From NCBI RefSeq assembly GCF_016920785.2, contig NW_024609846.1:83275816-83339815 (forward strand): a stretch of 64,000 nt of DNA, in the 5' to 3' direction. This document shows, piece by piece, positions 26,935 to 38,752 of this stretch (position 1 is the stretch's first letter; each line of letters begins with the position of its first letter). A model generated the notes under the pieces. That model was not told where the DNA came from. It was given only the letters and a program-made list of their open reading frames with translations, and ran no database searches. Source of the DNA: Ixodes scapularis. Taxonomy: Eukaryota; Arthropoda; Arachnida; Ixodida; Ixodidae. Made by a program: the position numbers and the translations under genes.

Positions 26935-29900
26935 CGACTATATTCCAATGGAATGGGAATTCCCTCCGAACTAACATAGGAGATTTCAGGAAGCTCGGTC
27001 GCAATACCAGTTCCCTGTTCTGGCAATATCTGAAGCTCATACAGATGCAAAAACTAAGATAGCTGGCTACCTCACGTATTGCTCGCCCCGTCGGGATGGT
27101 CCCAGTCGAGCAATGTTCAGTGTGAGGAAAGACATACCATCAGTTATTGTGTGCTCATCATTATCTGAAGCGCCAGAATACGTCGCGTGCAAGGTCATGT
27201 TTGGCACGACCACAATAATTATAGCCTGCGTATATATAGAGCCAGTAACGTCAGTGACGGAGGAAGCTCTAACATCAATATTATCCAAATTTAGTGATCC
27301 CTACATTTTATATGGGGATTCTAACTCGCACCATAAATTGTGGGGAAGCGCACAAAATGATAGGAGAGGGACGCTGATTGCCGATGTAATAGAGAAATAT
27401 AATCTATGCGTGCTAAATGATGGCTCTCAGACATTTCTTGGTGGATGTACTTATTCAAGTGTTCTGGATTTGACAATATGTTCTCAAGTCATTTTACCGG
27501 ATTTATCATGGCATGTTGATACAAAAACTCATGGAAGCGGCCATTTCCCATACTCGTCCAGCACAAAAAAGTAGCGAGACCGCGCAATGGACAACGTAAA
27601 GTTAAAATTACAAATTGGCGTATGTTTCGATCTTTGAATACGCTAAGCTGTAAAAATGTTGATACGTTGGCGGTTGGATGATTTTATTCCGGTTGTGAGA
27701 GAATATTTTGACCACGAAACAAGATGGGTATCCATTCCATCCGATTATAGAGGTGTTGATGCTTCGTATGAAAAACTTAGAGCAATACGACGCAGAGCCG
27801 AACGAAGATGCCGTCGCTCAGGATGGAGAGGACTATGAGGAGGCTCAGCGTGTTCACAGCCTTATACAACGTAAACTTAGGCAACTTGCCAAACATCGAT
27901 GGCAACAGCTTTGTGCTAAGATATCGGCTGGAAGTGACTTCACGAGGATGTGGATTATTATTAGAGCTCTCCAAGCGCCGACTATTCAAAGGTTCCCGTT
28001 GCGAGCAATGGCCCTATCCAGAGGCGTATCAGAACTGACAATAGCAGACGAGTTTTGCAAATTATTGGTTCGACCCAAGCGCGGCATCTCTGACACTTAA
28101 ATACTTTGCCTCGTGTGTCAACGCCAAACAAACAATTGATAACGAGTTGATGTCCTGCCATTTGGAGCTATATTGGGTTTTCACAATGAGGGAACTTCAA
28201 AACGCACTGGGAGTGACACGTCGGGGTAGGTCACCTGGCCCAGACCTGATCACATGGGATGAATGGACCAACATCGGTCGTCGTGCGCTGAACTTCATTT
28301 TGAGCACGTTCAACTCTTTCGCGGTCAAGGAAGAAATACCAGACCAATGGAAACTCGCTAAGGTCATACCGCTTTTGAAGGCGGGAAAAACACCCTTGGA
28401 CCTAGCCTCCTTTCGACCGGTCAGCCTTACAAGCTGCTTAGGTAAGCTTATCGAAAAGCTAATTAATCAACGACTACAATAGTGGCTGAAAGCGAGTGAA
28501 GTGTTACCAGAAGAACTAGCAGGGTTTCGTCCCAAACGCTGCACAATGGTTTGCGTTTTAGATTTGGTAACGTACATCGAACATGAACGTACGCTCGGAT
28601 AAATCACAATAGCTGTATTTTTATATATCAAGCGCGCATACGATACAGTAAGTAAAATCCACATTCTATATAGTCTTGTACAATTTGGAATTCGAGGACG
28701 AGTCGTACGGTGGATAAGGAACTTCCTTTCAAAACGGACAATGTTTGTAAAGACCGCAGGTGGAGATAGCACAAGTCGAAATCTCCGACACGGCGTACCT
28801 CAAGGGAGTGTACTAAGGCCTACTCTATTTAATACGGTCATGGCTTTGCTTCCAGCTCGCCTCCCTCCACCACTCCATGTGACGATATATGCAGATGACA
28901 TTTGTATCTGGGCCTGAGGCACATGTCCGAAGACTTTACAGGATCAGCTTCAAGCGGGACTGAACCTCTTAAACGGGTTCTTAAGTGAATGGGGTATGGA
29001 TATTGCGCCTTCAAAATCAGTAATGCTTCCGTTCACGAGGAAGCACCTTTGTGAATTCGAGCTAAAAATACAGGGTCAAACTTTAGAACGCGTCTCGCAT
29101 CATCGCTTTCTTGGAGTGATTCTAGATCAAAGCCTCACTTTCGTAAAACACATCGATATGCCGGAGGCAAAAGTAAACAAAACAATTAACATTTTACGTT
29201 ATTTTACTGGTGTTCGGTGGGGAGCCTCAACGAAATCCATGATAATGCTGCATTCTGCACAGTTTGGCAAATTACTACATATTCACTCCCAGTACTCCAT
29301 GGATTATCTGCAACACAAGAAAACAGACTGCATTACATGATCGCCCGTAGTCTTCGGATCTGCTTGGGCGTCCCGCGTCCAACTCGCGGAACACTCGTTT
29401 TTGCAGGAACAGGAGAGCTATCTATTCCCACTTTACGCAAACATGAGACCTTACGTTATTTCCTACGCTTGTCCATTCAGAATTGTCACCCACTTGCGGA
29501 GAATTGGATAACTAGGACAACTAGGACGGGCTCACATATCTCCTCGACACTGATATCGTCGAGCGTCATCGTGCCGGATTACACACCGTGGGTTCCGACT
29601 ATAGATCGACCACCCTGGATGTTTCGCGTCGCAGACATTAATACGGAACTACCCAACCTTAAAAAAAGACAGAGCACATCTCATTTTGTGATTACTGAGT
29701 CGGCGTTGTCATATTTGCATGATTACTACAGAGACCACATTCATGTATACACGAATGGCTTTACGACAAATGATGGCTCGACCTCAGCTTTCGTAATTCA
29801 ATCAATGCAAGTGAAAAACTGTATTCATTTGTCCCACAGAACGTCCTCTACTGCTGCAGAACTTTATGCAATTTTTCTGTCAGTGGAGTGTATAAAGGAC

Positions 29901-30618
29901 GTAGAACCTCAAAACCAGTGGGTTATCTGCATGGATTCCAAGGCAGCCCTCGGTGCTCTTTCGTCAATAAACTCTCCGGCATATGCATTGGTCTACCAGA
30001 TAGCTGATATGATCGATCGGGCCGTAAGTAATGGTCATTCATTAAAGCTACAGCGGATTCCAGGACATAACGGAATTTCAGGAAACATGGAGGCAGACAA
30101 ACTAGCAACAACTGCACATGCTTTAGAAATAACTGGAGGAATTCCTTTTTCCAAAACGGACATAAAGTATTTAATTGCACACCACTCCAAAGAAATGGCA
30201 GTCGACATATGGTTTAATGGGGCAGGACGACAGTCTACTCTCTTCGTGGTGGATCCAGAATTACGGTTTCATATCCCAAGCGAAATACCGAGAAAATTTA
30301 AAACAATGCTTCACCGCCTGCGACTCATTGTGGCTTTCACGAGAGAATTTCGCTACAATTAATGAAATTGAGGACCCAAAATGTTCTTGAGGTCAGGATG
30401 TGGAAACTATTGAACACATATTTTTGAACTATCCTTGGTTCGATCGCATTCGGTCACAACTAAAAGTACGGTTTGATATCCTGGATAAAAGGCGTCTCAC
30501 CATAAGCAAATTACTGGCGCCATGGCCCAATCAAGTCATCCTGAAACAGGCTCTCCAGGCAATAAAAAGGTTTTTAGAAGACAGTGACATCATCGACAAA
30601 TACAAGCTTTTGAGTTGA
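26935..30618 (+). pseudogene. LINE ORF2 (endonuclease-RT-RNase H), broken
   Basis: The APE-type endonuclease is represented by 27000-27574 (YGDSNSHHKLWGS and GSGHFP, where the family has S-D-H-F-P). RT blocks follow: GRSPGPDLITW, SFRPVSLTSCLGK, GVPQGSVL and the catalytic YADD near 28888-28902. RNase H starts near 29740 with YTNGFT, where the family has T-D-G; the first catalytic Asp is replaced by Asn. Later blocks are STAAELYAI, CMDSKAALG and RIPGHNGISGN. The C-terminus near 30400 reads ETIEHIFLNYP. In-frame stops occur at about 28479, 28600 and 28915. Confidence 0.85.
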
Positions 30619-31278
30619 TAATAATGAACCTTGTGAAATGAGTGAATATAGCAAGGTCTGTATATGTGTGAACAATCTGGTAACAATTGGTAAGGCTCGA
30701 AGTGACTATTCATACCAAGAACATAAGTGCTGTTCATTAAGTGTTCTCATCGTATGGGTCTATGTATGCGTGCCCGTGTTGGTGTGTAGAACCAGTGCGT
30801 GTTATTATTTAAGGATCATTGTCAGTGTGAAGGTGGAGTCGCACCCGTACCTACCGTGCGGGGCGCGGCCTGCGAGTGACGCTTGGGACGTTCTGACTCT
30901 CTGCACGACGGTCCAGTCGCGTCTATGCTTCCGTGGGTTATGTCTTTTATAGGTAGAGTGGCGGGCCGTCGTGTGCGGGACGGACGATGCTTGGGCGGTG
31001 TCTGCGGGCTGATTGCTGTGGGGTCTGTGGGCGGTGTGGCTTCAGCTTTAGACGTTTTTTTATTATGTTTCATTATAAGTAGGGGAAAGGTAGGAAAAAG
31101 GGGGGGGGGGGGGGGAGACATTAAGGTGTATAGCTGCATCTATATGTTTGAAGTGTTTAATTTCTATGTCGGAAATATTCTCTTCAATGGTAATGGAGTA
31201 GCCGGTCATGCCTTAGAATGACTGACATCTCCATTTATTATTTTTAACACAAATTGAAGAAGAAGAAGAAAAATAAAC

Positions 31279-31662
31279 ACCCATACTGACAAGATAAATG
31301 AAGCAACTCAACTGCTGTCTTTATGGAAGAGCAATCCCACTTGGAAAAATTTGTTTTTTTCTGACATTACACAGGTCACATATTGTTCTTAGGGGTATTT
31401 TGTTTTCTCGGGATCAGTTGTGTTTCTTTCCTTCAAAAAGAAATGTTTCGTGCGGCACAGTAGAATTGTTTTATTGGAATTAGACTATCCAATTTTGCAA
31501 ACAGAGTGGTGTCGCTCGGCGTTCCAAACAAGGAGTGTTTCTCTGTAAACGTGTTCTAACCCACGTTGTACACGGCACTAAACACCACCACCCTGTATTT
31601 TTCTTCGCAGTATTTGGCACCGTTGTGAGTCCCTTGTCTCTTCGTCACAGCGAGCAGTCGCG
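31279..31662. other. No gene seen
   Basis: Unrecognised AT-rich sequence after the LINE. Confidence 0.35.
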
Positions 31663-32668
31663 CAATCGGGCAGGAGATCAAACTATGGGGGGCGCTTTTT
31701 CGAGCTTGTTGTCCCCACAGCCCGGTGTTTACTAGCACAGCATAATGCAGAAATTAAACCTCGCCACGATCTGGGCACGAGCGCTTCGCTCTGACCAGTG
31801 CTTTAATCGCACGAAGAGCGGCCTTCGAATCGTCTTCTTTGATTTCTCGGATGGAAACAAAAATAAATTACGGTTTGTGGTCCCCACAGCTGGAGCGTAC
31901 CGCTAGAGGCGTGACTGTTCGATCTCGTCCACAATATCGTACCCCTTCGCACACAACTCAAAACAAGAAGAAAAAGTAATACCATCAGGCCCCAAAAGAA
32001 CACTCGCTATAGAGAGTATTCACTGGCGGTCATAGCTGTGAGCGCAACTGATGAGTGCATGCTCACAGCGAGTTCCCACAGTTCTTTTGCAATCACTACT
32101 GCGTGGTGCACGTTAAAGACTCCAGGCTAGCGGTTGTACAGCACTGGCTAAATTTCTCATCTAATGCTGGAAGACTCATCGCCCGCTGAGGCAGCCCAAG
32201 TTCTAGGCTGTATAAACATACACAAAACAATTTGCTTGCTTTGCTTGCAACCTGCATTAAACACCTTCAAGGTTGCCGGTTTTAGCAGGCTATTAATGTG
32301 ATCTCGTTTTGAGCCTGTGCTCTAAACATCGCCCTCAAATATGGCGTCCTGTGAATACTATCTATACGCTGCTAGTACACTCTAACACTGCCAGACCGGT
32401 TTCCTGGCCCCGCTGTGACTAGCACCCCATCGCCCTGTGGCAGAATTGGGCACACAACACCCTGCTCCTATGGAGAGGCCGTTGCGGCCGGCACACCTCC
32501 CAGTTCTAGTACACCCTAGCACTAGTCAGAGCGAAGCGCTCGTGCCCATACCGTGTTAGGCCAGGTTAAATTTCTTTGTTATGCTGTGTTCATAAACACC
32601 GGGCTGTTGTAGTAGTTTCGGAGACCACAAGTTCAATAAAGCCCCCCTACAGTTCGATCTCCTGCCCA
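31663..32668. mobile_element. Element with about 140-bp inverted ends
   Basis: 31663-31800 and the inverse of 32527-32668 share GGGCAGGAGATC, AGCCCGGTGTTTA and GGGCACGAGCGCTTCGCTCT. Inside are a SINE fragment (32086-32228) and a segment at 32370-32520 bounded by direct CTAGTACACYCTA repeats. It is probably a composite of nested insertions. Confidence 0.7.
32086..32228 (+). mobile_element. SINE, 3' part
   Basis: Matches the body and tail of the 23.4 kb SINE (CTGCGTGGTGCACGTTAAAG-like, CCAGGCTAGCGG, GCTGTATAAACATACACA). The tRNA-like head is missing. Confidence 0.75.
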
Positions 32669-32990
32669 ATAGACCTTTCCGAAAATAGCTTCTGGCAAGC
32701 ACCGTCTCCAAAGTTCGTGCGTACGGAACGTGCTTTGCTCAATTTCTAAGTCTAGAACGTGCGCTGCGTGCGCGTGCTGGGCTGTGGAGACCACAGGCGG
32801 GTCTGTGGATTTGTAAACACTGGACCGGTTTATAGACCTTTCCAATGTTTACAAAATCACAGTCCAGCGTGCGATCTTCACAGCCCAGCACGCGCGTGTT
32901 CGTCGCGTCGGAAAGCGAGGAAAGCACGCGCGATACGAACGAACACTCAATATGGCACCGGCCACACGCTCGTTTTTGGAAAGGTCTATA
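32669..32990. mobile_element. Palindromic MITE, ATAGACCTTTCC ends
   Basis: Both ends and the centre carry ATAGACCTTTCC-type sequence (32669, 32833, inverse at 32978-32990). The two halves are imperfect inverses sharing CACAGCCCAGCACGCGC and AATGTTTACAAA. Related sequence occurs at 13340-13450. Confidence 0.7.
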
Positions 32991-32995
32991 CTCCG

Positions 32996-33155
32996 TTCAC
33001 CATCAAGCTCAGACTGCAGCCAGTGGCGCAAGCATGAGAGCACGAGACATTGGCTTTAAAAGGTTCTTCCGCAGAACGCGCGCCCGCGCCAGAAAAGCAG
33101 ATATAAAAGCCAGAAGAGCGGGCTAGCTTTGGCTGTTTTCTCAGCTAGAGCCACT
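32996..33155. mobile_element. MITE, TTCACCCTTA family, diverged copy
   Basis: TTCACCATCAAGCTCAGACTG start and a GTTCTTCCGCAGAAC core as in 7177-7340. The right end has decayed. Confidence 0.65.
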
Positions 33156-33578
33156 AAATGAGCTACGCTTGGAGGATCAGCACCCTACTCCACGATATTG
33201 TTGTGGGCACCGCCATCTCGGTGCTTATGCAGAGCAGACGCAACCACCAATCGTCATGATTCAAAAAGTGCGACTTCTTCAGCATTAGGTTCGGTGTTAG
33301 GAAGCTCATATAATATTGCTTTGCTCTGTCGCGAACTCTTTACACATTTGTGGAGGACGAAAAAGCGTTACCTGCGATTTCAGACAAAGCTCCATATAAC
33401 TGGTAACCACGATTTTAAGCGCCAAGATGTGTAACTGTTACTCTGAAACGTAGGAGGTCAGGAGGGGATAGAGTCAGGATGATGAAGCAAGATGAAATCG
33501 TAGAACGACTGACATCACACTACGCTTAGACAGAAATCGCACCACGTAAAATGGGCTTGAGGCGACCTTCCTCTTTCT
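33156..33578. other. No gene seen
   Basis: Unrecognised sequence. Confidence 0.3.
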
Positions 33579-34040
33579 GCTTTGCGTGTACTGAAACTGG
33601 TGCCCAGAAATTGGTGCACGTGGGGCCAATCGCAAGGAAAAAGAAAAGGAAACTCGCACGAGCGGCTCATAGTCCGTCTTGGAACGCTTTTTGGCGCAGC
33701 AGTTGAGTACGAGACAAAAGATCGAGGTACTTCGAGTGACGTCTTCTTTCACTCAACAATCTGGACGAAGCCGTCGCCGTGCAGTTGCCCCTGGACGGGG
33801 ACACTCAGCCCCAGAGCCCGTCGGAGTCGCAAGACCATCTCCCGGACGGTCGGGTCGGCGTCGCTCCTCCGGCCGCTGCCCAGCCCCAGAATTCTCCCCT
33901 CGGTCCGGCTCACAGTCCCACTGCCGGCATGACCCCTTCCCCGAACCATGAACCGGACCCCGCTGGCAAAAGACGGCGCAGCACGCACCCCCGGGCTCTA
34001 ATCACTTCTTCGAAGAGTGCACACCACTCAGGTCAGGCAC
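33579..34040 (+). other. Proline-rich open frame, unknown
   Basis: Around 33760-34040 one plus-strand frame reads LPLDGDTQPQSPSESQDHLP and continues Pro/Ser-rich with a basic KRRRS stretch, before running into poly(G). It could be a fragment of a retroelement gag/ORF1 or a host exon. No domain is recognised. Confidence 0.3.
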
Positions 34041-34045
34041 GTATA

Positions 34046-34322
34046 GGCAGGATTTTGATTCGGGGGGGGGGGGGGGGGGGGGGGGGCGGGGGCGGGAGGG
34101 AGGGGCAGGGGGATAGGAGGCCCAGAAAAACGGAAGATTTCGGGGGGGGGGGGGGGGGGGGTCGCCCATGACAAAATGCTGTATGAGGGGGAGGGGGGAG
34201 GGGGTGTCCCAGCAAAATGAAATCTTACATTCTTCTGGTCCTCCTACCCCCCCCCCCCTCCCCCCAAACACCATTTTGTTATGGGCGTATCGCCCCCCTC
34301 CCCCCGAATCAAAATCTAAAAC
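34046..34322. mobile_element. Poly(G)-ended MITE
   Basis: GGATTTTGATTCGGGGGG at 34050 is inverted at about 34303-34320 (CCCCCCGAATCAAAATC). Inside are further G runs (34062-34086, 34142-34161) and a C run near 34247-34265. Elements with a G tract just inside the terminus recur in this window. Confidence 0.65.
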
Positions 34323-34356
34323 AAAGTATAGTTTCTGTATCATACTTCTTTTAATA

Positions 34357-34485
34357 GAGAGTTTTAGTAGATCGTTCCGATACCTCCGATAGCCCCGATA
34401 ACGATACTATGCATGCGCAAGGGAGGCGGTGGCGGAGTATCGGGTATCGTTATCGGAGTCATGGGAACGATTTACTAAAACTCTC
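34357..34485. mobile_element. 129-bp MITE with TA duplication
   Basis: GAGAGTTTTAGTAGATCGTT and the inverse end TTTACTAAAACTCTC flank a GC-rich core with TATCG repeats. TA dinucleotides at 34355-34356 and 34486-34487 fit a Tc1/mariner-type target. Confidence 0.75.
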
Positions 34486-36007
34486 TACTGTCTTTTTATT
34501 TTTGTGTGATCGTTTAGATTGAAGGGTTAGCTGCCGTAATCTAAATAATTTAATAAAGAATCATGAGTTGATTTGTACTACGGGTGTCTGCATACCTGAG
34601 TCACGCACATATACAGTCCGGGGGGGGGGGGGGGGGGGGGGGGCACCACTGACCAAGAAGCGCCTTCGTCGCGGCGGAATTCAAAGGATGAATTCCGATG
34701 AATTCAAAGGATTCAAAGGAGCTTTTCTTAGTCACTCCTTCCAAAGCCGCCTTTTGCTCCTTCGCGAAATTTGATGACGGAACAGTGGGGACAATGGCAA
34801 CAGTATGATCCCCGGGAATGCGTCATCGAGCTTTGCGGTGATGATATTCAAATGCTGCTTACACAGCGGACGCGAAGACTGCGTACGCATTCGATCTGGG
34901 CTCGTGACAATCGATGCCTCGACATGCATTCAGGTGGTGACCCGTGTCTAATCGCTGCAACGACGACAATAGCCGAGCCATAACAATGTCTGGAACTCAG
35001 CGCGTGTCCTTTGCTTTGCCAACCCCCGCGCGAGGCTATGATCAACATTGGCGGCATATAATCGGCTCCAGGTCACGTGGCCGCTTGTTCTGGCTGCGAG
35101 TTGAGGGGGTGAACGGTGCTCGTTTTTCTTTAATTTTTTTCTGGAACTTCTATTGCGTGGGGTGAAAAACGAAGGCGTGTTTCATAGGTCATTAACGTCA
35201 GGGATCCGTTTTAATTGTTATTTGAGCAAAGTACAAAAATTGTTGCATTGCCCCTAAAAGAAAGATATTGATTCCAACCTGTGAATGTTTGAAGGGCGTA
35301 AGTTATGGTGGGGTGGAGTGGACGATTCGCTGCCGCTGCTTCCAAAGTGGTGGTCACAGCCCGCAGCCTTCTTTTTGCTGATCCTGGTGGTGGCGCTGTG
35401 ATGTCCCGTCCAATGCCGACCAATGGATGTGCAGCAGGATGTTGATTGCGCTTCGTGGATTCAGCACGTGGCAGATGGATTCCGTGAACGACGGTGTTCC
35501 TGTGTTTTTCGTCGATGGACTCTGTGAGTGTTTGAAGAGCGTGGTGGGGACGATTCGCCGCCGCCGCTGCCAAAGCTTGTGCATGGCGTCTTTCATTTTT
35601 TTCTGTCGGTAATTTCTTCCTAAAACCGGCACCGTCATGCTAGTCGGCGCTGCAAAGAAGCATGTTTGTCATTAGATGCAAAAACTTGGAGTACGCGTAA
35701 GCTTAGCCTTCAAGAGTGGTACGCGTTAGCGTTATCGGGCCCCGTTTGCATCACCTTCTCATTCGCCGTGCAACCTTGCCTTGCCAACACCTCCCAGATA
35801 ACAAAGCCGTTGTGCCGATAGAGATGTCATCAGCAGAGGCCAACGCTTGTCACAGATTGGACACGGCAATTGCGTCAACGTTAGGCTCAAACTTGACTCG
35901 AAACCGAGCGCTGGCCTAGCACTTGTTTTTTAACTTGTGTCAAGCGTTCGCCTTCGCTGGTGACGCAAAAATATCAGCACTACGGCCTTGTCGTTTACGC
36001 GGTGTTA
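34486..36007. other. Old repeats, no gene
   Basis: A 24-base G run lies at 34620-34643. 34868-34945 is the inverse of 38815-38890 (GATTGTCACGAGCC and CTACGCAGTCTT segments). A roughly 60-bp segment with GTTTGAAG and GACGATTCGC is present twice (about 35285 and 35525). Confidence 0.45.
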
Positions 36008-36080
36008 GCCTTGCTTGGCGCAGTCAGTAGCGTGTCTGGCTCGCCACCGAAAGGTTGAGGGTCCGAATCCCGCTTAAAAT
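36008..36080 (+). repeat. tRNA-like sequence (SINE head or tRNA pseudogene)
   Basis: A-box-like TGGCGCAGTCAGTAGCG and B-box GGGTCCGAATCCC are spaced as in a tRNA. The 5' half resembles elongator tRNA-Met (GGCGCAGT...GTAGCG). The acceptor stem does not pair, so it is not a functional tRNA. Confidence 0.65.
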
Positions 36081-36179
36081 TCTTCAATTTTTTTATTGCA
36101 AATTAGTTACTTCTTAAATTGAAACCATTTGAGACCTGCGGCGACCTTTAATTCGCATTACATGTCAAGTTTTTAATCA

Positions 36180-36370
36180 CTTTCATTCCACGCGTGACGT
36201 CACGTGTCCCGTGAGTGTTGTGGGTTGTTTGAAATTCCCGCACGAGGTCATGTGACTGTGACGTCATGACTCTATCGACCAATCAGGATTCGCGTCGCGG
36301 CGCCAATGCCGGCTTTTCTGCCACGCCATCGAGGCCGGCTTTTCTGCGACACGAGATCCTGAACGCTCTC
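36180..36370. promoter_or_regulatory. CRE/CCAAT-rich repeat
   Basis: Two TGACGTCA sites and a GACCAATCAGG box lie within 100 bp, next to a direct duplication of GCCGGCTTTTCTGC. It resembles a promoter but also looks like a dispersed element terminus. No gene start is recognised downstream. Confidence 0.3.
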
Positions 36371-36773
36371 GCTTTAAAATCACAATGGGAGACTTTCATC
36401 TAAAAATGTTTGTAAATACCGCTCACTAAAAACGAATATTATATACAGACGGAAGCAGATGAATCTAACCCACTTTAAACAAATCTCAGTTTTTCCAGGC
36501 TCATGCACTAAGTTACCACAAAAGTATGGATAGTGGTGTGCATTTCTTTTGTGAGAATAAAGTAGTGAAAGCTTACCCCAATAAAAAATATACAAATACA
36601 AAACAAAATTTCTTTCCCGGCTTAATAAAAGTGAAAAGGCGTTTTTATAGGCCAATAAAGTATTTTCTTTAAAAGGGCGATGTAACAATTTTTCTACTTA
36701 CAATATATACAGCTTATTATTATTCCTTGACATTTATGACCTATGAAACATCCGTTGCTTTTGTTCTCTACCC
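36371..36773. other. No gene seen
   Basis: AT-rich unrecognised sequence before the LTR-like segment. Confidence 0.35.
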
Positions 36774-37290
36774 TGTGGGAACCGTGGGGTTCTCTATATC
36801 CCTATCTAGGTCTAGCTGCAAGCAGGCCGTGGGAGTCGTCGTCACCAATGGCGGCGGCTACTCGGGTATGAGGAACCAAGGCTGTATTCCCGGAACGGGA
36901 CGGCTCTCCCTCGCCCATGTAGTGTGAATGTGCCGCCGGCGCACCCTTGAGTGGCTACTACCGGCCTCCCCGGGCGCGTCCATTCTCCGAGGCTACATAA
37001 GCCGACCCCGAAGGAGGGCCGGGGGTTCTCGTCGGCGGAGGCCCTGGCTCTAAGGAGCTCGGTTTTTTCTTTATGGGCCTCCGACTTCCCGTGAATCTGT
37101 CTATTGCGGCAGCGCGGGAAACCGACCGGGTGATACTGGCACTCGAGCCAGCGGCCAGGCTTTTCCTGTCTGGAGCAAAGCGTGTTGGCATTTTAGTGAA
37201 TAAACACATCGAAAACGGACTCGCTGTGTTGGTGTTGTCTCTCGTCCACCGGTGCCCAAAAAGGCAGTCAACGGACGGACCCGGCCGTAG
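36774..37290 (+). mobile_element. Possible solo LTR
   Basis: Starts TGTGGGAACCGTGGGG in a GC-rich island unlike its AT-rich flanks. It holds a possible TATA-like element (CTACATAAGCC near 36993), an AATAAA at about 37199 and a GT/T-rich stretch (GTGTTGGTGTTGTCTCTCG) after it, the order expected for U3-R-U5. I find no clear 3' CA end or target duplication, so the right boundary is a guess. Confidence 0.4.
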
Positions 37291-38593
37291 CCGCGCAAAG
37301 AGCGGACTACGAAGTGGGCATTTACCTCAGTGAGGATCAGGTTAAAGTTAACAAAACCAATAACGCAATGGCCGTCGCAGAAAAAATTCAACAAAAACGA
37401 ACACCGTTTATCCCCTCGACTCGCTGCCAGAAAAAGCGACCTTGTGACCTGGAGCGGATTATATACCGCCAATGTTTTTAGTGGTGAATTCGGGTGGTCG
37501 CCTCTCTCCTCTGACCTCGATTCAGCAGAGCGCCTCCTCCTCGCCGCCAGTGCTACTCGGGATCCTTCTCAGCCGATCACAACTGCTGGGTTCAGAGCGC
37601 TCTGACATTCTCAGACCAGTCACGGAATTAAAATTTCTTGACATTGGTAATGCATTAAAAACAACACGATATCACATTGAGCAAAATTTACGCTTGCAAC
37701 GTGATGAAATAACGGCTGTGACGTAAATTGTTTCATGCATCGGCATGTAAAAAGAAAGAAAACAGCAGTATGCCAATTTATTTTCGCAGAACGGAACGAA
37801 AGCCACTGCTTGGAAAGAGTTGTCAAACCATCGCGTTTTCGACAGTGAACGCTCTCCGATAGCGGTCATGCGTACGACAGAACAGGCAAATATAAAATGG
37901 TTAATAAACCGCATTTTTTTCACGGCGAAATATCGTGCAAGCATCACCAGGTGACACAAATCACAGTGCATTATATTCGGCTCTCCCTTTATTTTACAAC
38001 CCAAACCTTTGAACGCACTTTTACCAAAGCTGAAAAAATCTTGAAGCGGCCACAAAACCCAGTAAAACAGCGGCGAGCACTGCGAACTGTTTCTTCGTCG
38101 GTTAGACTTAGCGGATTCACCGCCGTGAGATGAACGATCTCGTGAAAGCACTGGGAATACTTCACACGTCGACTTTTCCTGTTACGGTCACAAACGAATG
38201 TCGTGCCCTCCGTTGAAATCCTCGCATCGTCGAATACACAAGCACTTTGTAGAACCACATATTAATCTCATTCCGGACGCCGCACACCGCCACAGACCAC
38301 TGGCGGCCAATCGCCTTCAAAGCCACGTGATCCCCGTCCAAGTACCACGTGACGCGTGCGCCGCTCCGCACTCCGACGGCTACAGACGGAGTGCCAGGGA
38401 GCGCTCTGAGAGAAAGAGGCGCCCTCGGAATGAACCACCCGATCAGGCCACAGCACTCTCTTTCAACCACCCGATCTCGCGCGCTCTGGGAAGAGCGCTC
38501 GAGAGCGCGCAGAAAGAACCACGCGAATTCGCCACAACATAGTCACAGGTTGGAGTTACCAGAGCACAGGGCGCGCGCTGTGTTCCACGCATT
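37291..38593. other. No gene seen
   Basis: GC-variable sequence. A stretch at 38260-38550 is CpG- and purine-rich without a supported frame. Confidence 0.3.
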
Positions 38594-38752
38594 GTTGCCC
38601 AGGGATCCTGGGTTCGATCCACACTCCTGCCTGTTTCGACCGGATGAGCCTAGCGGTTGTACTGCACTGGATAAATTGCTCCTCGACAGCTGGGAGACAA
38701 GTCACTCGTTGAGGTAGACTAAGTCCTAGGCTGTATGAACATATACACAACC
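38594..38752 (+). mobile_element. SINE copy with internal deletion
   Basis: B box GGGTTCGATCC (38610-38620), then CCTAGCGGTTGTACTGCACT and GCTGTATGAACATATACACA. The segment between these blocks in the 23.4 kb copy, and the A-box head, are missing. Confidence 0.75.

Larger units (their letters stand above)
25205..31267 (+). mobile_element. I-clade LINE, full length, decayed
   Basis: The element is bounded by a perfect 11-bp target duplication, GAAAAATAAAC, at 25194-25204 and 31268-31278. It contains an ORF1 with zinc knuckles, then endonuclease, reverse transcriptase, RNase H and a C-terminal Cys/His segment, followed by about 650 bp of 3'UTR with a G run (31100-31115) and a GAA-repeat tail. 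It also begins with GGAAGAAGAAGAAG. An RNase H domain after RT is the mark of the I superfamily. Many stops and frameshifts make it inactive. Confidence 0.9.

Noticed and set aside
26935..30618. Retroviral pol gene
   Set aside because: APE endonuclease before RT, no protease or integrase, and a target duplication with a simple-repeat tail mark it as a LINE.
34002..34343. Proline/glycine frames around G runs
   Set aside because: Homopolymer artefacts within the poly(G) MITE.
36008..36080. Functional tRNA gene
   Set aside because: A and B boxes are present but the acceptor stem does not pair, and the T stem has a mismatch.
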